From NCBI RefSeq assembly GCF_021391395.1, contig NZ_CP090059.1, positions 2,775,001 through 2,839,000 of the forward strand: DNA of 64,000 bases, given 5' to 3'. Under the pieces are notes generated by a model. That model made no database searches, was not told where the DNA came from, and saw nothing but the letters and a program-made list of their open reading frames with translations. Source of the DNA: Sphingomonas cannabina (GTDB taxonomy: Bacteria; Pseudomonadota; Alphaproteobacteria; Sphingomonadales; Sphingomonadaceae). A program made the translations under genes and the position numbers. Below are positions 53,824-63,126 of the stretch, piece after piece. How positions within the stretch are numbered: the stretch's first letter is position 1; each line of letters opens with the position of its first letter.

Positions 53824-54462
53824 ATGACAACCGGAGCTCCGCCATCGCCGATGGATAGGGGGGCTGGCGCCGCCCGAATGCGCATCATCGATGCCGCGTT
53901 CGAAACCTTCAGCGCGCGCGGCTATTCGCAGACGAGCATGTTGGAGATCGCGACCCGCGCGAAAGTCTCCAAACGCGAGCTCTATGCCTTGGTCGGCAAC
54001 AAGCACGACATGCTGGTCGCCTGCATCACGGAACGAGCGGGGCGCTTGCGCGCGCCGGCCGACATTCCCGAGCCTCGCGATCACGATAGTCTCTTCGATG
54101 CGTTGGCGACCTTTGGGAAACGGCTCCTGCGCGAGATCAGCGACCCGATCGTCCTCGGCGTCTTCCGGCTGGCGATTGCCGAAGCCGAACGGACGCCGGA
54201 GATCGGGCGCGCGCTGGATGCGATCGGCCGAGCGGCGGCGCGGAGAGAGTTGGTGACCCTGCTCGAAAAGGCGCAGGGACACGGCCTTTTGCGCGGAGGA
54301 GACCCCGCTGACATGGCGATCCGGTTCCTGGCGTTGCTCTGGGGCGACCTCATGATCGGTCTGCTCCTTCGCCTCGTCGAACCGCCGTCGGCGGAGGAAG
54401 CCGGGCGTCGGGCTCGCGACGCCGCCTCAGCCTTCGTGCGTCTACAAGCGGCTGGGACCTAG
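53824..54462 (+). CDS. TetR-family regulator
   Basis: A 212-residue regulator with the helix-turn-helix region RIIDAAFETFSARGYSQTSMLEIATRAKVSKRELYALVGNKHDML at about residues 20-64 and a helical C-terminal domain with AIRFLALLWGDLMIGLLLRLVEPPS. GTGAGG precedes the ATG at 53824. It is transcribed away from a membrane-protein gene across a perfect GGTACC-type palindrome. Ligand unknown. Confidence 0.9.
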   Translation: MTTGAPPSPMDRGAGAARMRIIDAAFETFSARGYSQTSMLEIATRAKVSKRELYALVGNKHDMLVACITERAGRLRAPADIPEPRDHDSLFDALATFGKRLLREISDPIVLGVFRLAIAEAERTPEIGRALDAIGRAAARRELVTLLEKAQGHGLLRGGDPADMAIRFLALLWGDLMIGLLLRLVEPPSAEEAGRRARDAASAFVRLQAAGT

Positions 54463-54657
54463 GGTCTTTCCGGTGAGATTGGATCGCTGCCATTCCCGCG
54501 AAGCCTGTCCTGAGCGCCTGCCTTGGCAGGCAGTCGAAGGGCCGGAATGCTGCAGCGATAGGAAAACTGCATGCTGGCAATCCTCGCCGGCCTGTGTTTC
54601 TATGCAGCGAATGCATGCCGTTGGTCGATGTGTCGATAACTGACGGGGAGTGCTCTT

Positions 54658-54999
54658 ATGTCGATCGGACATCACGGACTGATGCCGGGCCGCTTGATTG
54701 GTGGCTGCTTTCTCGCGGTTACCCTGGCGTCCTCCGCACCAGCTCAAAACGCGGCGCCGGGAGATACCGGCCGGCCGCGCCCCGGGACACACGCCAAGAC
54801 GTCGGTGGCGGCTCCACAGCTCCGGGCAACCCAACCCACCTCCCGCGCAGCAACCGCCACGCAGCCGAGCTCCGAGCTGGAGATGGTCAAACTTCAGCAA
54901 AAGATCAGCGAACGGCAGAGGGCGATAGCCCTGGCCAAAAGCATGGCCAAGGCCCAATCCGAAAGCCAGGCGACGATCGCAAACAATGTAGGCCGCTAA
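54658..54999 (+). CDS. Small exported protein, unknown function
   Basis: A 113-residue protein with a signal peptide (MPGRLIGGCFLAVTLASSAPAQ after a short MSIGHHGL lead), a Pro/Thr/Ala-rich middle and a charged helical end (LEMVKLQQKISERQRAIALAKSMAKAQSESQA) that could form a coiled coil. GGGGAG lies eight bases before the ATG. GC content is a little lower than its neighbours. No family recognised. The 195 bases before it hold a degraded type-B-like repeat near 54491-54550. Confidence 0.6.
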   Translation: MSIGHHGLMPGRLIGGCFLAVTLASSAPAQNAAPGDTGRPRPGTHAKTSVAAPQLRATQPTSRAATATQPSSELEMVKLQQKISERQRAIALAKSMAKAQSESQATIANNVGR

Positions 55000-55012
55000 T
55001 TCTGCTAGCTTC

Positions 55013-55339
55013 TTAAGCCAGGCTCTCAACCCATGCGAACGCCAGCGGCGCCTCGCGGAAAGCGAATCGGTCGACGTGCCGCGCCACCGCGTCCTTCAGC
55101 GCCTCGAGCTGCCCCTCGATGCTGGCGTCGATCCGCACATCGAGCGTCTCGGGCCCGGCGGCGAGCGTCACGAGCGCATCACCCGGCCAGTCGGCGCCGC
55201 GCGCGTCGCGCGGGAAGACGATCGTCCCATGCTCGGCGTTGAACACGACAGTGAGGTTATGCTGCCAGTGCTTGCACAGCTGCTGGAGATATTTGCTCGC
55301 CTGCGCCGTCGGCACCTTGGCGATCGCGCTGATCGTCAT
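55013..55339 (-). CDS. DUF2218-family protein
   Basis: A 108-residue protein matching DUF2218: starts KVPTAQASKYLQQLCKHWQHNL, has IVFPRDARGADW and ends LEALKDAVARHVDRFAFREAPLAFAWV. DUF2218 occurs alone or fused to siderophore-interacting proteins, and commonly sits next to PadR regulators, as here 71 bases upstream. A link to iron or siderophore use is likely but indirect. The start MTISAIAK at 55339 follows GGAGGAACCGCG. Confidence 0.9.
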   Translation of the reverse strand: MTISAIAKVPTAQASKYLQQLCKHWQHNLTVVFNAEHGTIVFPRDARGADWPGDALVTLAAGPETLDVRIDASIEGQLEALKDAVARHVDRFAFREAPLAFAWVESLA

Positions 55340-55410
55340 TCGCGGTTCCTCCCTGAAAAGCTGTGCCGGTGGCGTATAGTCCAGCCACCGGCACAGAAGT
55401 TGAAGACAGT

Positions 55411-56046
55411 TCACTTACGCTCCAGCCGCTCGATGCGACGGGTAGCCTCGTCGAGGATGTCGGCGATCGCGTGCAGCGTCTCGTCGTCGACGTCGCTCTG
55501 CGACAGCCGCTCGCCGAGCGCCGAGCGCAAATTGCCCATCGCGCGGCGGATCACGCCGCCGCTGGTGCGCTCGCGCTCCTCGCCGAGCTCGGTGAGCCGC
55601 GCCAGCAGCGCCGCCACCTCCTCGGCCTTGGCCTCGAGCTCGGCGTGGCCGGCCTCGGTCGCCGCGAACAGCTTGCGCGCGCCTTCCGACTGCTGCTCCT
55701 CGGTGAGGCCCATGTCGGCGAGCATGGTGAGCGTCGGATAGACCACGCCCGGGCTCGGCGCATAGGCGCCGCCGCTGCGCTCCTCGATCTCCTTGATGAG
55801 GTCGTAGCCGTGGCGCGGCTGGTCGGCAATCAGGCGGAGCAGCACGAGCCGCAGCTCGTTGCCGTCGAACATGCGCCGGCGACCGCCGCGTCCGCCGCGG
55901 CCACCCTCGCCCGCCATGTCCCAGCCGAAGGCGAAGAACGGGCCATGGCCCCAAGGGCCGCCCCCGCGCCGGCCGCCCCAGCGACCGCCGCCATGCCATC
56001 CGCGCGGCCCGCAGCCGCGACCTTCTCCACGATGTCCGAAATGCAT
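55411..56046 (-). CDS. PadR-family regulator with Gly/His-rich N terminus
   Basis: A 211-residue PadR regulator. The first ~55 residues are rich in Gly, His, Arg and Trp (MHFGHRGEGRGCGPRGWHGGG), a metal-binding-like leader. The winged-helix PadR domain follows: ELRLVLLRLIADQPRHGYDLIKEIEERSGGAYAPSPGVVYPTLTMLADMGL, then a helical dimerisation tail. The start at 56046 has AGGAAC in front; a start eight codons earlier lacks one. It heads a unit with DUF2218. The AT-rich palindrome at 56080-56091 is its likely autoregulatory site. Confidence 0.9.
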   Translation of the reverse strand: MHFGHRGEGRGCGPRGWHGGGRWGGRRGGGPWGHGPFFAFGWDMAGEGGRGGRGGRRRMFDGNELRLVLLRLIADQPRHGYDLIKEIEERSGGAYAPSPGVVYPTLTMLADMGLTEEQQSEGARKLFAATEAGHAELEAKAEEVAALLARLTELGEERERTSGGVIRRAMGNLRSALGERLSQSDVDDETLHAIADILDEATRRIERLERK

Positions 56047-56079
56047 TGAAATGTTCCTCTGATGATTCATGATGCTTCT

Positions 56080-56091
56080 AAGATATATCTT
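56080..56091. promoter_or_regulatory. PadR operator candidate
   Basis: AAGATATATCTT is a perfect 12-base palindrome 34 bases before the PadR start and in a conspicuously AT-rich patch. It resembles the AT-rich inverted sites bound by PadR proteins and lies where the PadR promoter must be. rarA begins 112 bases to the other side. Confidence 0.6.
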
Positions 56092-56202
56092 GAGTCTTAT
56101 GAGTCAACCCCCATTGCACGTACGACTTTCGTGACTTTCGGGCGCGGCATCCCGAAAGCAGCCGCTGGCCCATCGCCCCCGTCGCCCCTATCTTGGCAGG
56201 CC

Positions 56203-57525
56203 ATGGCCGACCTCTTCGCCGCCTTCGATCCGCCCCCCGCCGCCGACGCGCCCTCGCCGGACGCGCCGCTCGCCGACCGGCTGCGCCCGGCGCGGCTCGA
56301 GGACGTGGTGGGCCAGGAGCATCTGACCGGCCCGGAGGGCGCGATCGGCCGCATGGTCGCGGCAGGACGCCTGTCGTCGATGATCCTCTGGGGCCCGCCC
56401 GGCACCGGCAAGACCACCATCGCCCGCCTGCTCGCCAACGCGGTGGGGCTGCGCTTCGTCGCCATCTCGGCAGTGTTCTCAGGGGTGGCCGATCTCAAGA
56501 AAGCCTTCGCCGAGGCCCGCCAGGCCGCCCGCGCCGGCCAGCGCACGCTGCTGTTCGTGGACGAGATCCACCGCTTCAACCGCGCCCAGCAGGACGGCTT
56601 CCTGCCCTATGTCGAGGACGGCACCGTCACCCTGGTCGGCGCCACCACCGAGAACCCTTCGTTCGAGCTCAACGCCGCGCTGCTGAGCCGCGCCCAGGTC
56701 CTCATCCTCCACCGCCTCGACCGCGCAGCGCTGGAGAAGCTGCTCGATCGCGCCGAGACGATCATGGAGCGCCCGCTCCCGCTCACTCCTGCCGCCCGCG
56801 ACGCGCTGGTGGCGAGCGCGGACGGTGACGGCCGCTTCCTCCTGAACCAGGCCGAGACGCTCTATTCGGTCGACATCGCCGAGCCGCTCGATCCCGCCGG
56901 CCTCTCCAGCTTCCTCCAGCGCCGCGTCGCCGTCTACGACAAGGACCGCGAGGGCCATTACAACCTGATCTCCGCGCTCCATAAGTCGATGCGCGGCTCG
57001 GACCCGCAGGCCGCGCTCTACTATCTCGCCCGCATGCTGACCGCCGGCGAGGAGCCGCTCTACGTCCTGCGCCGCATCACCCGCTTCGCCAGCGAGGACA
57101 TCGGGCTCGCCGATCCCAATGCGCTGGTGCAATGCCTCGCTGCCAAGGACGCCTACGACTTCCTCGGCTCGCCCGAGGGCGAGCTCGCGATCGCGCAGGC
57201 GTGCCTCTATTGCGCCACCGCGCCCAAGTCGAACGCCGCCTATGTCGCGCAGAAGGCCGCCTGGCGGTCGGCGAAGGAGACCGGCTCGCTGATGCCGCCC
57301 GCCTCGATCCTCAACGCGCCGACGCGGCTGATGAAGGACATCGGCTACGGCAAGGGCTACGCCTACGACCACGACACCGACGAGGGCTTCTCCGGCGCCG
57401 ACTATTGGCCCGAGGAGATGGGCCCGCAGACCTTCTACGCCCCCACCGACCGCGGTTTCGAGAAGCGTCTGCGCGAGCGGCTCGATTATTGGGACCAGCT
57501 CCGCCGGGAGAAACGCGATGGCTGA
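56203..57525 (+). CDS. rarA: Replication-associated recombination protein RarA (MgsA)
   Basis: A 440-residue clamp-loader-like AAA+ ATPase acting at stalled replication forks. It has LADRLRPARLEDVVGQEHL, Walker A GPPGTGKTT (about residue 66), the DEIHRFNRAQQD Walker B region, the ATTENPSFELNAALLSRA sensor and the C-terminal MgsA domain with ALYYLARMLTAGEEPLYVLRRI. The start MADLFAAFDPP at 56203 is family-like; the longer frame begins in the promoter region. It overlaps the next gene by eight bases. Confidence 0.95.
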   Translation: MADLFAAFDPPPAADAPSPDAPLADRLRPARLEDVVGQEHLTGPEGAIGRMVAAGRLSSMILWGPPGTGKTTIARLLANAVGLRFVAISAVFSGVADLKKAFAEARQAARAGQRTLLFVDEIHRFNRAQQDGFLPYVEDGTVTLVGATTENPSFELNAALLSRAQVLILHRLDRAALEKLLDRAETIMERPLPLTPAARDALVASADGDGRFLLNQAETLYSVDIAEPLDPAGLSSFLQRRVAVYDKDREGHYNLISALHKSMRGSDPQAALYYLARMLTAGEEPLYVLRRITRFASEDIGLADPNALVQCLAAKDAYDFLGSPEGELAIAQACLYCATAPKSNAAYVAQKAAWRSAKETGSLMPPASILNAPTRLMKDIGYGKGYAYDHDTDEGFSGADYWPEEMGPQTFYAPTDRGFEKRLRERLDYWDQLRREKRDG

Positions 57526-57871
57526 GCGCTTCGACAGCTGGGACGACGTCACCGCCTTCGCCCTGGCCTTGCCCGACGTGGAACTGGCGCCCTTCTACGG
57601 CACCCCCTGCCCCAAGGTGAACGCCAAGGCCTTTGTCTCGCCCAGCCGGGAGTCCGACAGCTTTCATGTGATGAGCCCGCACGAGGAAAAGGCGGTGCTG
57701 CTCGAAACCGACCCCGACACCTTCTGGCAGACGCCCCATTACGAGAACTGGCCCGGCCTGCTCGTCCGCTACGGCTCGGCCGATCCCGAGCGCGTCGCCA
57801 ACATCATCCGCCGCGCGTGGTGGGACCGCGCGAAAAAGCCCCAACGCACCGCCTTTGGCCCACGTCCCTGA
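57518..57871 (+). CDS. MmcQ/YjbR-family DNA-binding-like protein
   Basis: A 117-residue protein of the MmcQ/YjbR fold (double-winged-helix-like). Typical are SWDDVTAFALALPDVELAPFYGTPCPKVNAKAFVS and FWQTPHYENWPGLLVRYG, ending with the helix PERVANIIRRAWWDRA. The exact function is unknown. It overlaps rarA by eight bases, so it is translated from the same message, and overlaps the following gene by 17 bases. Confidence 0.9.
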   Translation: MAERFDSWDDVTAFALALPDVELAPFYGTPCPKVNAKAFVSPSRESDSFHVMSPHEEKAVLLETDPDTFWQTPHYENWPGLLVRYGSADPERVANIIRRAWWDRAKKPQRTAFGPRP

Positions 57872-58739
57872 TCATTTCACCCATTTCGCCGCGATCGACT
57901 GGTCGGGCGCCGTCGGCCCGCGCCAGCCCGGCATCGCGGTTGCGCTGTGCACGCGCGACGGCGGTCCGCCCGCATTGGTCCGCCCCGGCCATGTCTGGTC
58001 ACGCGTCGACGTGCTCGACTGGCTGAGGCACGGCCTCCCGCCTGCCACGCTGGTCGGCCTCGACCTCGGCATGTCGCTGCCCTTCGCCGACCGCGGCGCC
58101 TTCTTTCCTAGCTGGAGCGAAAGCCCGCCCGACGCTCGCGCGCTCTGGGCGCTGGTCGACCACCTCTGCGAGGCCGACCCGCACCTCGCCGCCTCCAGCT
58201 TCGTCGATCATGCGGAGGCGTCGCGCCACTTCCGCCGCCACGGGGGCCGCGCCGGCGACCAGTTCGAGCCGGGCCGCGGCCGCCTGCGCGTCACCGAGAT
58301 CGCCCAGCGCGAGCAGGGCCTCAATCCCTACAGCAACCTCAATCTGGTCGGCGCCGCCCAGGTCGGCAAATCCAGCCTCACCGGCATGCGCCTGCTCCAC
58401 CGGCTGAAGGATGCGCTGCCGATCTGGCCCTTCGATCCGGCCCCCGCCGCCGGCTCGCTCATCGTCGAGATCTACACCAGCATCGCCGCCCGCGACGCCG
58501 GCCGCCCGCGCGGCCGCACTAAGATGAAGACTATGGAAGCCCTCAACCAGGCCCTCGTCTCTCCGGCGATCGCCAGCGCTCCGGTGCCCGGTGCAGGCCC
58601 GATCGACGACCACAGCAGCGACGCCCTCCTCACCGCCGCCTGGCTGCGCGCCTGTGCCCGCCGCAAGGAACTCTGGCGCCCGGCCGCCCTCGTACCCGCC
58701 CTCGCCCACACCGAGGGCTGGACCTTCGGCATCACATGA
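57855..58739 (+). CDS. Predicted RNase H-like-fold protein
   Basis: A 294-residue protein of no family I can name with confidence. It carries a spaced acidic set like DUF429-type RNase H-fold enzymes: AAIDWSG (D15), GLDLGMS (D70), SLIVEIYTS (E205) and DDHSSDALLTAAWL (D251, D252, D256). Between them, QREQGLNPYSNLNLVGAAQVGKSSLTGMRLLHRL is highly regular. The start is TTG at 57855, overlapping the YjbR gene; no better start exists before D15. Position behind rarA suggests a nucleic-acid role. The acidic pattern is seen; nuclease activity is inference. Confidence 0.78.
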   Translation: MAHVPDHFTHFAAIDWSGAVGPRQPGIAVALCTRDGGPPALVRPGHVWSRVDVLDWLRHGLPPATLVGLDLGMSLPFADRGAFFPSWSESPPDARALWALVDHLCEADPHLAASSFVDHAEASRHFRRHGGRAGDQFEPGRGRLRVTEIAQREQGLNPYSNLNLVGAAQVGKSSLTGMRLLHRLKDALPIWPFDPAPAAGSLIVEIYTSIAARDAGRPRGRTKMKTMEALNQALVSPAIASAPVPGAGPIDDHSSDALLTAAWLRACARRKELWRPAALVPALAHTEGWTFGIT

Positions 58740-58755
58740 CGCAAGGGAGCCGGAC

Positions 58756-58831
58756 GCCGGTTTAGCTCAGCTGGTAGAGCAGCGGTTTTGTAAACCGAAG
58801 GTCGCGGGTTCGATCCCTGCAACCGGCACCA
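58756..58831 (+). tRNA. tRNA-Thr (anticodon TGT)
   Basis: Full cloverleaf: acceptor GCCGGTT paired with AACCGGC, D-arm GCTC/GAGC, anticodon loop TTTGTAA with TGT at the centre, T-arm GCGGG-TTCGATC-CCTGC and an encoded CCA end. TGT reads ACA. A type A hairpin follows 17 bases later. Confidence 0.97.
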
Positions 58832-58848
58832 CCCCCTCCGTCACAACA

Positions 58849-58876
58849 ATCCTCCCCGAGCACGCCCGGGGAGGAT
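58849..58876. repeat. Lone type A hairpin after tRNA-Thr
   Basis: ATCCTCCCCG and CGGGGAGGAT form a stem around AGCACGCC. It is the outer hairpin of the type A arm without its partner or inner block. It may have been co-opted as a terminator for tRNA-Thr and the convergent peptidase gene, though there is no T-run. Confidence 0.75.
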
Positions 58877-58885
58877 CGGCAAGCC

Positions 58886-60958
58886 TTACCACACCTTCAC
58901 ACGCTTGTCCGGCGCCAGGTACAGCTTCTCCCCCGCTTGGACGTTGAACGCCGGATACCAGGCATCCAGGTTCCGCACCGTCTGCACGCGCCATTGCGCC
59001 GGCGCATGGACGTCGGTAGCGATCGCGGCGCGCAGCGCCTTCTCGCGCACCTTGGTCTTCCAGCTCTGCGCGAAGGCGAGGAAGAAGCGCTGGTCGCCGG
59101 TCAGGCCGTCGATCACCGGCGCCTCCTTGCCGCCGAGCGAGGCACGGTAGGCCTCGTAAGCAGCGGTCAGCCCGGCGACGTCGGCGATATTCTCGCCCAG
59201 CTCCTGCTTGCCATTGAGGTGCAGCCCCGGCAGCGCCTCATAGGCGTCGTACTGCGCCGCCAGCGCCGCGCCCGCCTTCTCGAACCGGGCGAGGTCGGCC
59301 GGCGTCCACCAATTGTGCAGCTTGCCGCTCGAATCGAAATCGGCGCCGAGATTGTCGAAGCTGTGGCTGATCTCGTGCCCGATCGTCGCACCGATCGAGC
59401 CGTAGTTGGCGGCGGCGTCGAACCTGGGGTCGAAGAACGGCGGCTCCAGGATCGCGGCCGGGAAGTTGAGCGCGTTCTGCAGCGGTAGGTTGATCGCATT
59501 CACCGTCTGCGGCGTCATCCACCATTCGCCGCGGTCGACCGGCTTGCCGATCTTGGCGATCTGGTGACGATACTCCGCGAGCTCGGCGCGACGGGCGTTG
59601 CCGAGCGGGTCGTCGGCACGGATCTCCAGCGCCGAATAGTCGCGCCATTTGTCCGGATAGCCGACGCCGACCTTCAGCACCTGGAGCTTGCGCCGCGCCT
59701 CGGCCTTGGTGCTGTCCGCCATCCAGTCGAGCGCCGCCACCCGCTTGTCGAAGGCGGCGACGATGTTCTTCACCATCCCCTCGATCTCGGTCCGCGACGA
59801 GGCGGGGAAATATTTGGCGACGTAGAGCTGGCCGACCGCGTCGCCGAGGTCGTTGTTGACCGCGGTGATCGCGCGCTTGTCGCGCGGGCGCTGCTGCGGC
59901 GTGCCGTAGAGCGTCTTGCCGTAGAAGTCGAAACGCGCGTCGTCGAACGCCTTGGGCAGCGTCGCCGCGGCGGTGTTGATCGAATGGAAGGTCAGCCAGG
60001 CCTTCCAGCTGTCGAGCGGCTCGCTCTTGACCAGTGCCGACAGCTTGGCGATCGCCGCCGGCTGCCAGGCGATGAAGTCCTGCTGGCCCGGCAGCCCCGC
60101 CGCCGTCCAATAGGCATCCCAGTCGATCCCCGGCGCCTTGCCGGCGAAGTCGGCGCGCTTCCAGGGATTGTTGGCCTTGTGCGCGTCCTGGCTGGTCGGG
60201 ATGTCGGCGTGCGCCGCTGCGATCTTCATCTCCAGCGCGAAGATGCGATCCGCCTTCGCCGCCGCGTCGGGCACGCCGGCCAGGCCCAGCATCCTGGCGA
60301 GATATCCCTTATAGGCGTTGCGGATTTCAACCATCTCGGGCTTCGGCGACAGGTAATAGTCGCGGTCCGGCAGCCCCAGCCCGCCCTGCATCAGATAGGG
60401 CACGGTGCGGGTCGGGTTGTTGAGGTCCTGCGTCACGAACAGGCCGAACAGGTTCTCGGTCGAGAAGTTGGTCGCGTTGAGGGGATCGGTGTCCGCACGC
60501 ATCCGCGAGCCGAGTAGCGACGACAGCGCCTTCACGTCGCCGACCGCCGCGATCGCATCGAGCTCGGGCTTGAGCGGCGCGATGCCGCGCTTCTCGATCC
60601 CCGCCGTGTCCATGAAGGCGGCGTAATAGTCCGCGATCTTGCGCTCGTTGCTGCCGGCCGCCGGATTGGCGTCGCTGATGCTCTTGATGAGGTCGGCGTT
60701 GCGCTGCTCGGCCACTTTGATCACGTCGAGGAAGGCGCCGGTCGACGATCGGTCGGCCGGGATCTCCGCCTTCGCCCGCCATGCGCCGTTGGCATAGGCG
60801 TCGAAGTCGTCGCCGGGCTTCACGTTCTTGTCGATCGCCGACTGGTCGACGCCGGCGAGCGTCCCGGCAGCGGCGACGCTGGCGTTGTTGGTGGTGGTGG
60901 ACGAGTTGCACGCGGTGCTGGCGAGCAGCAGCGCGGTGACAAGGGCAAGACGTTTCAT
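58886..60958 (-). CDS. M13-family zinc metallopeptidase, lipoprotein
   Basis: A 690-residue exported peptidase of the neprilysin (PepO) family. It has a lipoprotein signal (Cys17 in LLLASTAC), a first domain beginning [29 protein letters not shown], the zinc motif HEISHSFDN, the third ligand in GENIADVAG, and the terminal KVW, all diagnostic. It cleaves small peptides in the periplasm. The start [12 protein letters not shown] at 60958 follows AGGGGACATCC. It is divergent from the carboxyltransferase gene, 107 bases apart. Confidence 0.95.
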   Translation of the reverse strand: MKRLALVTALLLASTACNSSTTTNNASVAAAGTLAGVDQSAIDKNVKPGDDFDAYANGAWRAKAEIPADRSSTGAFLDVIKVAEQRNADLIKSISDANPAAGSNERKIADYYAAFMDTAGIEKRGIAPLKPELDAIAAVGDVKALSSLLGSRMRADTDPLNATNFSTENLFGLFVTQDLNNPTRTVPYLMQGGLGLPDRDYYLSPKPEMVEIRNAYKGYLARMLGLAGVPDAAAKADRIFALEMKIAAAHADIPTSQDAHKANNPWKRADFAGKAPGIDWDAYWTAAGLPGQQDFIAWQPAAIAKLSALVKSEPLDSWKAWLTFHSINTAAATLPKAFDDARFDFYGKTLYGTPQQRPRDKRAITAVNNDLGDAVGQLYVAKYFPASSRTEIEGMVKNIVAAFDKRVAALDWMADSTKAEARRKLQVLKVGVGYPDKWRDYSALEIRADDPLGNARRAELAEYRHQIAKIGKPVDRGEWWMTPQTVNAINLPLQNALNFPAAILEPPFFDPRFDAAANYGSIGATIGHEISHSFDNLGADFDSSGKLHNWWTPADLARFEKAGAALAAQYDAYEALPGLHLNGKQELGENIADVAGLTAAYEAYRASLGGKEAPVIDGLTGDQRFFLAFAQSWKTKVREKALRAAIATDVHAPAQWRVQTVRNLDAWYPAFNVQAGEKLYLAPDKRVKVW

Positions 60959-61065
60959 TTGAGGATGTCCCCTCCGCAATTCCAGATGCCGCTTGGCTAC
61001 ACCCGCGCGAGACACACCGCCAGCCGCCTTCCCTTAACGCCCCGGCCCGGCTAGCACCTCCGCCC

Positions 61066-62667
61066 ATGAGCGCACCCGTCCTCGACACCCGCCTCTCCCC
61101 CGACAGCGAGCAGTTCCGCACCAATGCCGCGCACAATCGCGCGCTGGTCGAGCGCCTGCGCGCCGACGTCGCCCAGGCCGCGCTCGGCGGCAGCGACAAG
61201 GCCCGCGAACGCCACACCGCGCGCGGCAAGCTCCTCCCCCGCGATCGCGTCGAGCGGCTGCTCGATCCCGGCTCGCCCTTCCTCGAGATCGGCCAGCTCG
61301 CCGCCTGCGACATGTACGAAGGCGAGGTCCCCGGCGCCGGCATGATCGCCGGCATCGGCCGCGTCTCCGGCCGGCAGGTGATGATCGTCTGCAACGATGC
61401 GACGGTGAAGGGCGGCACCTACTATCCGATGACGGTGAAGAAGCACCTGCGCGCCCAGGAGATCGCCGAGCAGAACCGCCTCCCCTGCGTCTATCTGGTC
61501 GATTCGGGCGGCGCCAACCTGCCCCACCAGGCCGAGGTGTTCCCCGACCGCGAGCATTTCGGCCGCATCTTCTTCAACCAGGCCAACATGAGCGCGAAGG
61601 GTATCCCCCAGATCGCCTGCGTGATGGGCAGCTGCACCGCCGGCGGCGCCTATGTCCCCGCCATGAGCGACGAGACGGTGATCGTGCGCGGCCAGGGCAC
61701 GATCTTCCTCGCCGGCCCGCCGCTGGTGAAGGCCGCCACCGGCGAGGTGATCTCCGCGGAGGAACTGGGCGGCGCCGACACCCACGGCCGCAAGTCCGGC
61801 GTGGTCGACCATGTCGCCGAGAACGACGAGCATGCGCTGACGATCGTCCGCGACATCGTCTCGACGCTGCAGCCGCAGCATCAGCCGGGCATCAACCTGC
61901 GCGAGCCCCGCCCGCCGAAGTTCGCGGCCGAGGATCTCTACGGTATCATCCCCACCGACGTGCGCGCGCCCTATGATGTCCACGAGGTGATCGCCCGCCT
62001 GGTCGACGGATCCGAGTTCCACGAGTTCAAGCCGCTCTATGGCAGCTCGCTGGTCTGCGGCTTCGCGCACATCTGGGGCATCCCCGTCGCGATCCTCGCC
62101 AACAACGGCGTCCTGTTCAGCGAAAGCGCGGTCAAGGGCGCGCACTTCATCGAGCTCGCCTGTCAGCGCCGCGTGCCGCTGCTGTTCCTCCAGAACATCT
62201 CGGGTTTCATGGTCGGTGGGAAGTACGAGGCGGAAGGTATTGCCAAACATGGCGCGAAGCTGGTGACCGCCGTCGCCACCGCGAGCGTGCCGAAGATCAC
62301 CGTCCTGATCGGCGGCAGCTTCGGCGCCGGCAACTACGGCATGTGCGGCCGCGCCTATAGCCCACGCTTCCTGTTCACCTGGCCCAACAGCCGCATCAGC
62401 GTGATGGGCGGCGAACAGGCTGCCTCGGTCCTCGCCACCGTCCACCGCGACGCCGAGACATGGACGGAGGAGCAGGCCGAAGCCTTCAAGGCGCCCATAC
62501 GCCAGCGCTACGAGGACGAAGGCAACCCCTGGCACGCGACCGCGCGCCTATGGGACGACGGCATCATCGACCCCGCCCAGACCCGCGACGTCCTGGGCCT
62601 GGCGTTCGCCGCGACGCTCAACGCACCCATCCCCGAGACGCCGAGGTTCGGCGTGTTCCGGATGTGA
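61066..62667 (+). CDS. Acyl-CoA carboxylase beta (carboxyltransferase) subunit, methylcrotonyl-CoA type
   Basis: A 533-residue carboxyltransferase of a biotin-dependent acyl-CoA carboxylase. The crotonase-fold halves and motifs [60 protein letters not shown] and [19 protein letters not shown] are those of methylcrotonyl-CoA carboxylase beta (leucine breakdown), although geranyl-CoA carboxylase is close. The biotin-carboxylase partner starts at 63809, after a DUF559 cassette on the opposite strand and an NTF2-like gene, so a usually compact operon is interrupted here. Confidence 0.93.
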   Translation: MSAPVLDTRLSPDSEQFRTNAAHNRALVERLRADVAQAALGGSDKARERHTARGKLLPRDRVERLLDPGSPFLEIGQLAACDMYEGEVPGAGMIAGIGRVSGRQVMIVCNDATVKGGTYYPMTVKKHLRAQEIAEQNRLPCVYLVDSGGANLPHQAEVFPDREHFGRIFFNQANMSAKGIPQIACVMGSCTAGGAYVPAMSDETVIVRGQGTIFLAGPPLVKAATGEVISAEELGGADTHGRKSGVVDHVAENDEHALTIVRDIVSTLQPQHQPGINLREPRPPKFAAEDLYGIIPTDVRAPYDVHEVIARLVDGSEFHEFKPLYGSSLVCGFAHIWGIPVAILANNGVLFSESAVKGAHFIELACQRRVPLLFLQNISGFMVGGKYEAEGIAKHGAKLVTAVATASVPKITVLIGGSFGAGNYGMCGRAYSPRFLFTWPNSRISVMGGEQAASVLATVHRDAETWTEEQAEAFKAPIRQRYEDEGNPWHATARLWDDGIIDPAQTRDVLGLAFAATLNAPIPETPRFGVFRM

Positions 62668-62687
62668 TGGGGGAAGACGGCGCCTAT

Positions 62688-63119
62688 TCAATCCTCCCCG
62701 AGCTCGTCTCGGGGAGGGGGACCATCCGGCGCAGCCGGATGGTGGAGGGGCAGGCGCGATCGCGCTGTGGCAATGACGCCGCGCAAGGCTGCATCCATAT
62801 CATTGAGGATATCGCCGGCCGGAATCCGCAACGTCATGATACCGTGCCCCGCCAACCATGCGTCACGGTGCGCATCCAGAACCGGCTGATCGCCGCGCGA
62901 ATGGGCTTCCCCGTCGACCTCGATCACCAGCCGGGCGTCGCTGCAATAGAAGTCGAGAGTATAGGGTCCGCTCGGATGCTGCTTGCGGAACTTGAGCCCG
63001 CACGGTCGCGAACGCAGCGCGGTCCAAAGCAACACTTCCGGCAACGACATCTTCCGCCGCAAGGCGCGGGCGCGTTTCACCCCGCCTCGCTTCGCTTTCG
63101 GCGCAACATCTTTGAGCAT
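62688..63119 (-). CDS. DUF559 (Vsr-like endonuclease-fold) protein
   Basis: A 143-residue protein of the DUF559 family, which has the very-short-patch-repair (PD-(D/E)xK-like) nuclease fold. The N terminus is basic (KRARALRRKMSLPEVLLWTALRSRPCGLKFRKQHPSGPYTL). The candidate active-site set is D56 (LDFYCSD), E67 and D69 (LVIEVDGEAHS) and H73. Residues from about 123 on (LPLHHPAAPDGPPPRDELGED) are encoded by the repeat arm and are not part of the fold. It is antisense to the flanking carboxylase operon. Enzymatic activity of DUF559 is not established as far as I know. Confidence 0.88.
   Translation of the reverse strand: MLKDVAPKAKRGGVKRARALRRKMSLPEVLLWTALRSRPCGLKFRKQHPSGPYTLDFYCSDARLVIEVDGEAHSRGDQPVLDAHRDAWLAGHGIMTLRIPAGDILNDMDAALRGVIATARSRLPLHHPAAPDGPPPRDELGED
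62690..62752. repeat. Left arm of the DUF559 cassette (type A)
   Basis: Order of blocks: AATCCTCCCCGAGCTCG, TCTCGGGGAGG, GGGACCATCCGGC, GCAGCCGGATGGTGGAGGGG. The first pair and the second pair each form a hairpin. The bases encode, on the minus strand, the last ~21 residues of the DUF559 protein and its stop. Confidence 0.9.
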
Positions 63120-63126
63120 CGCCCAG

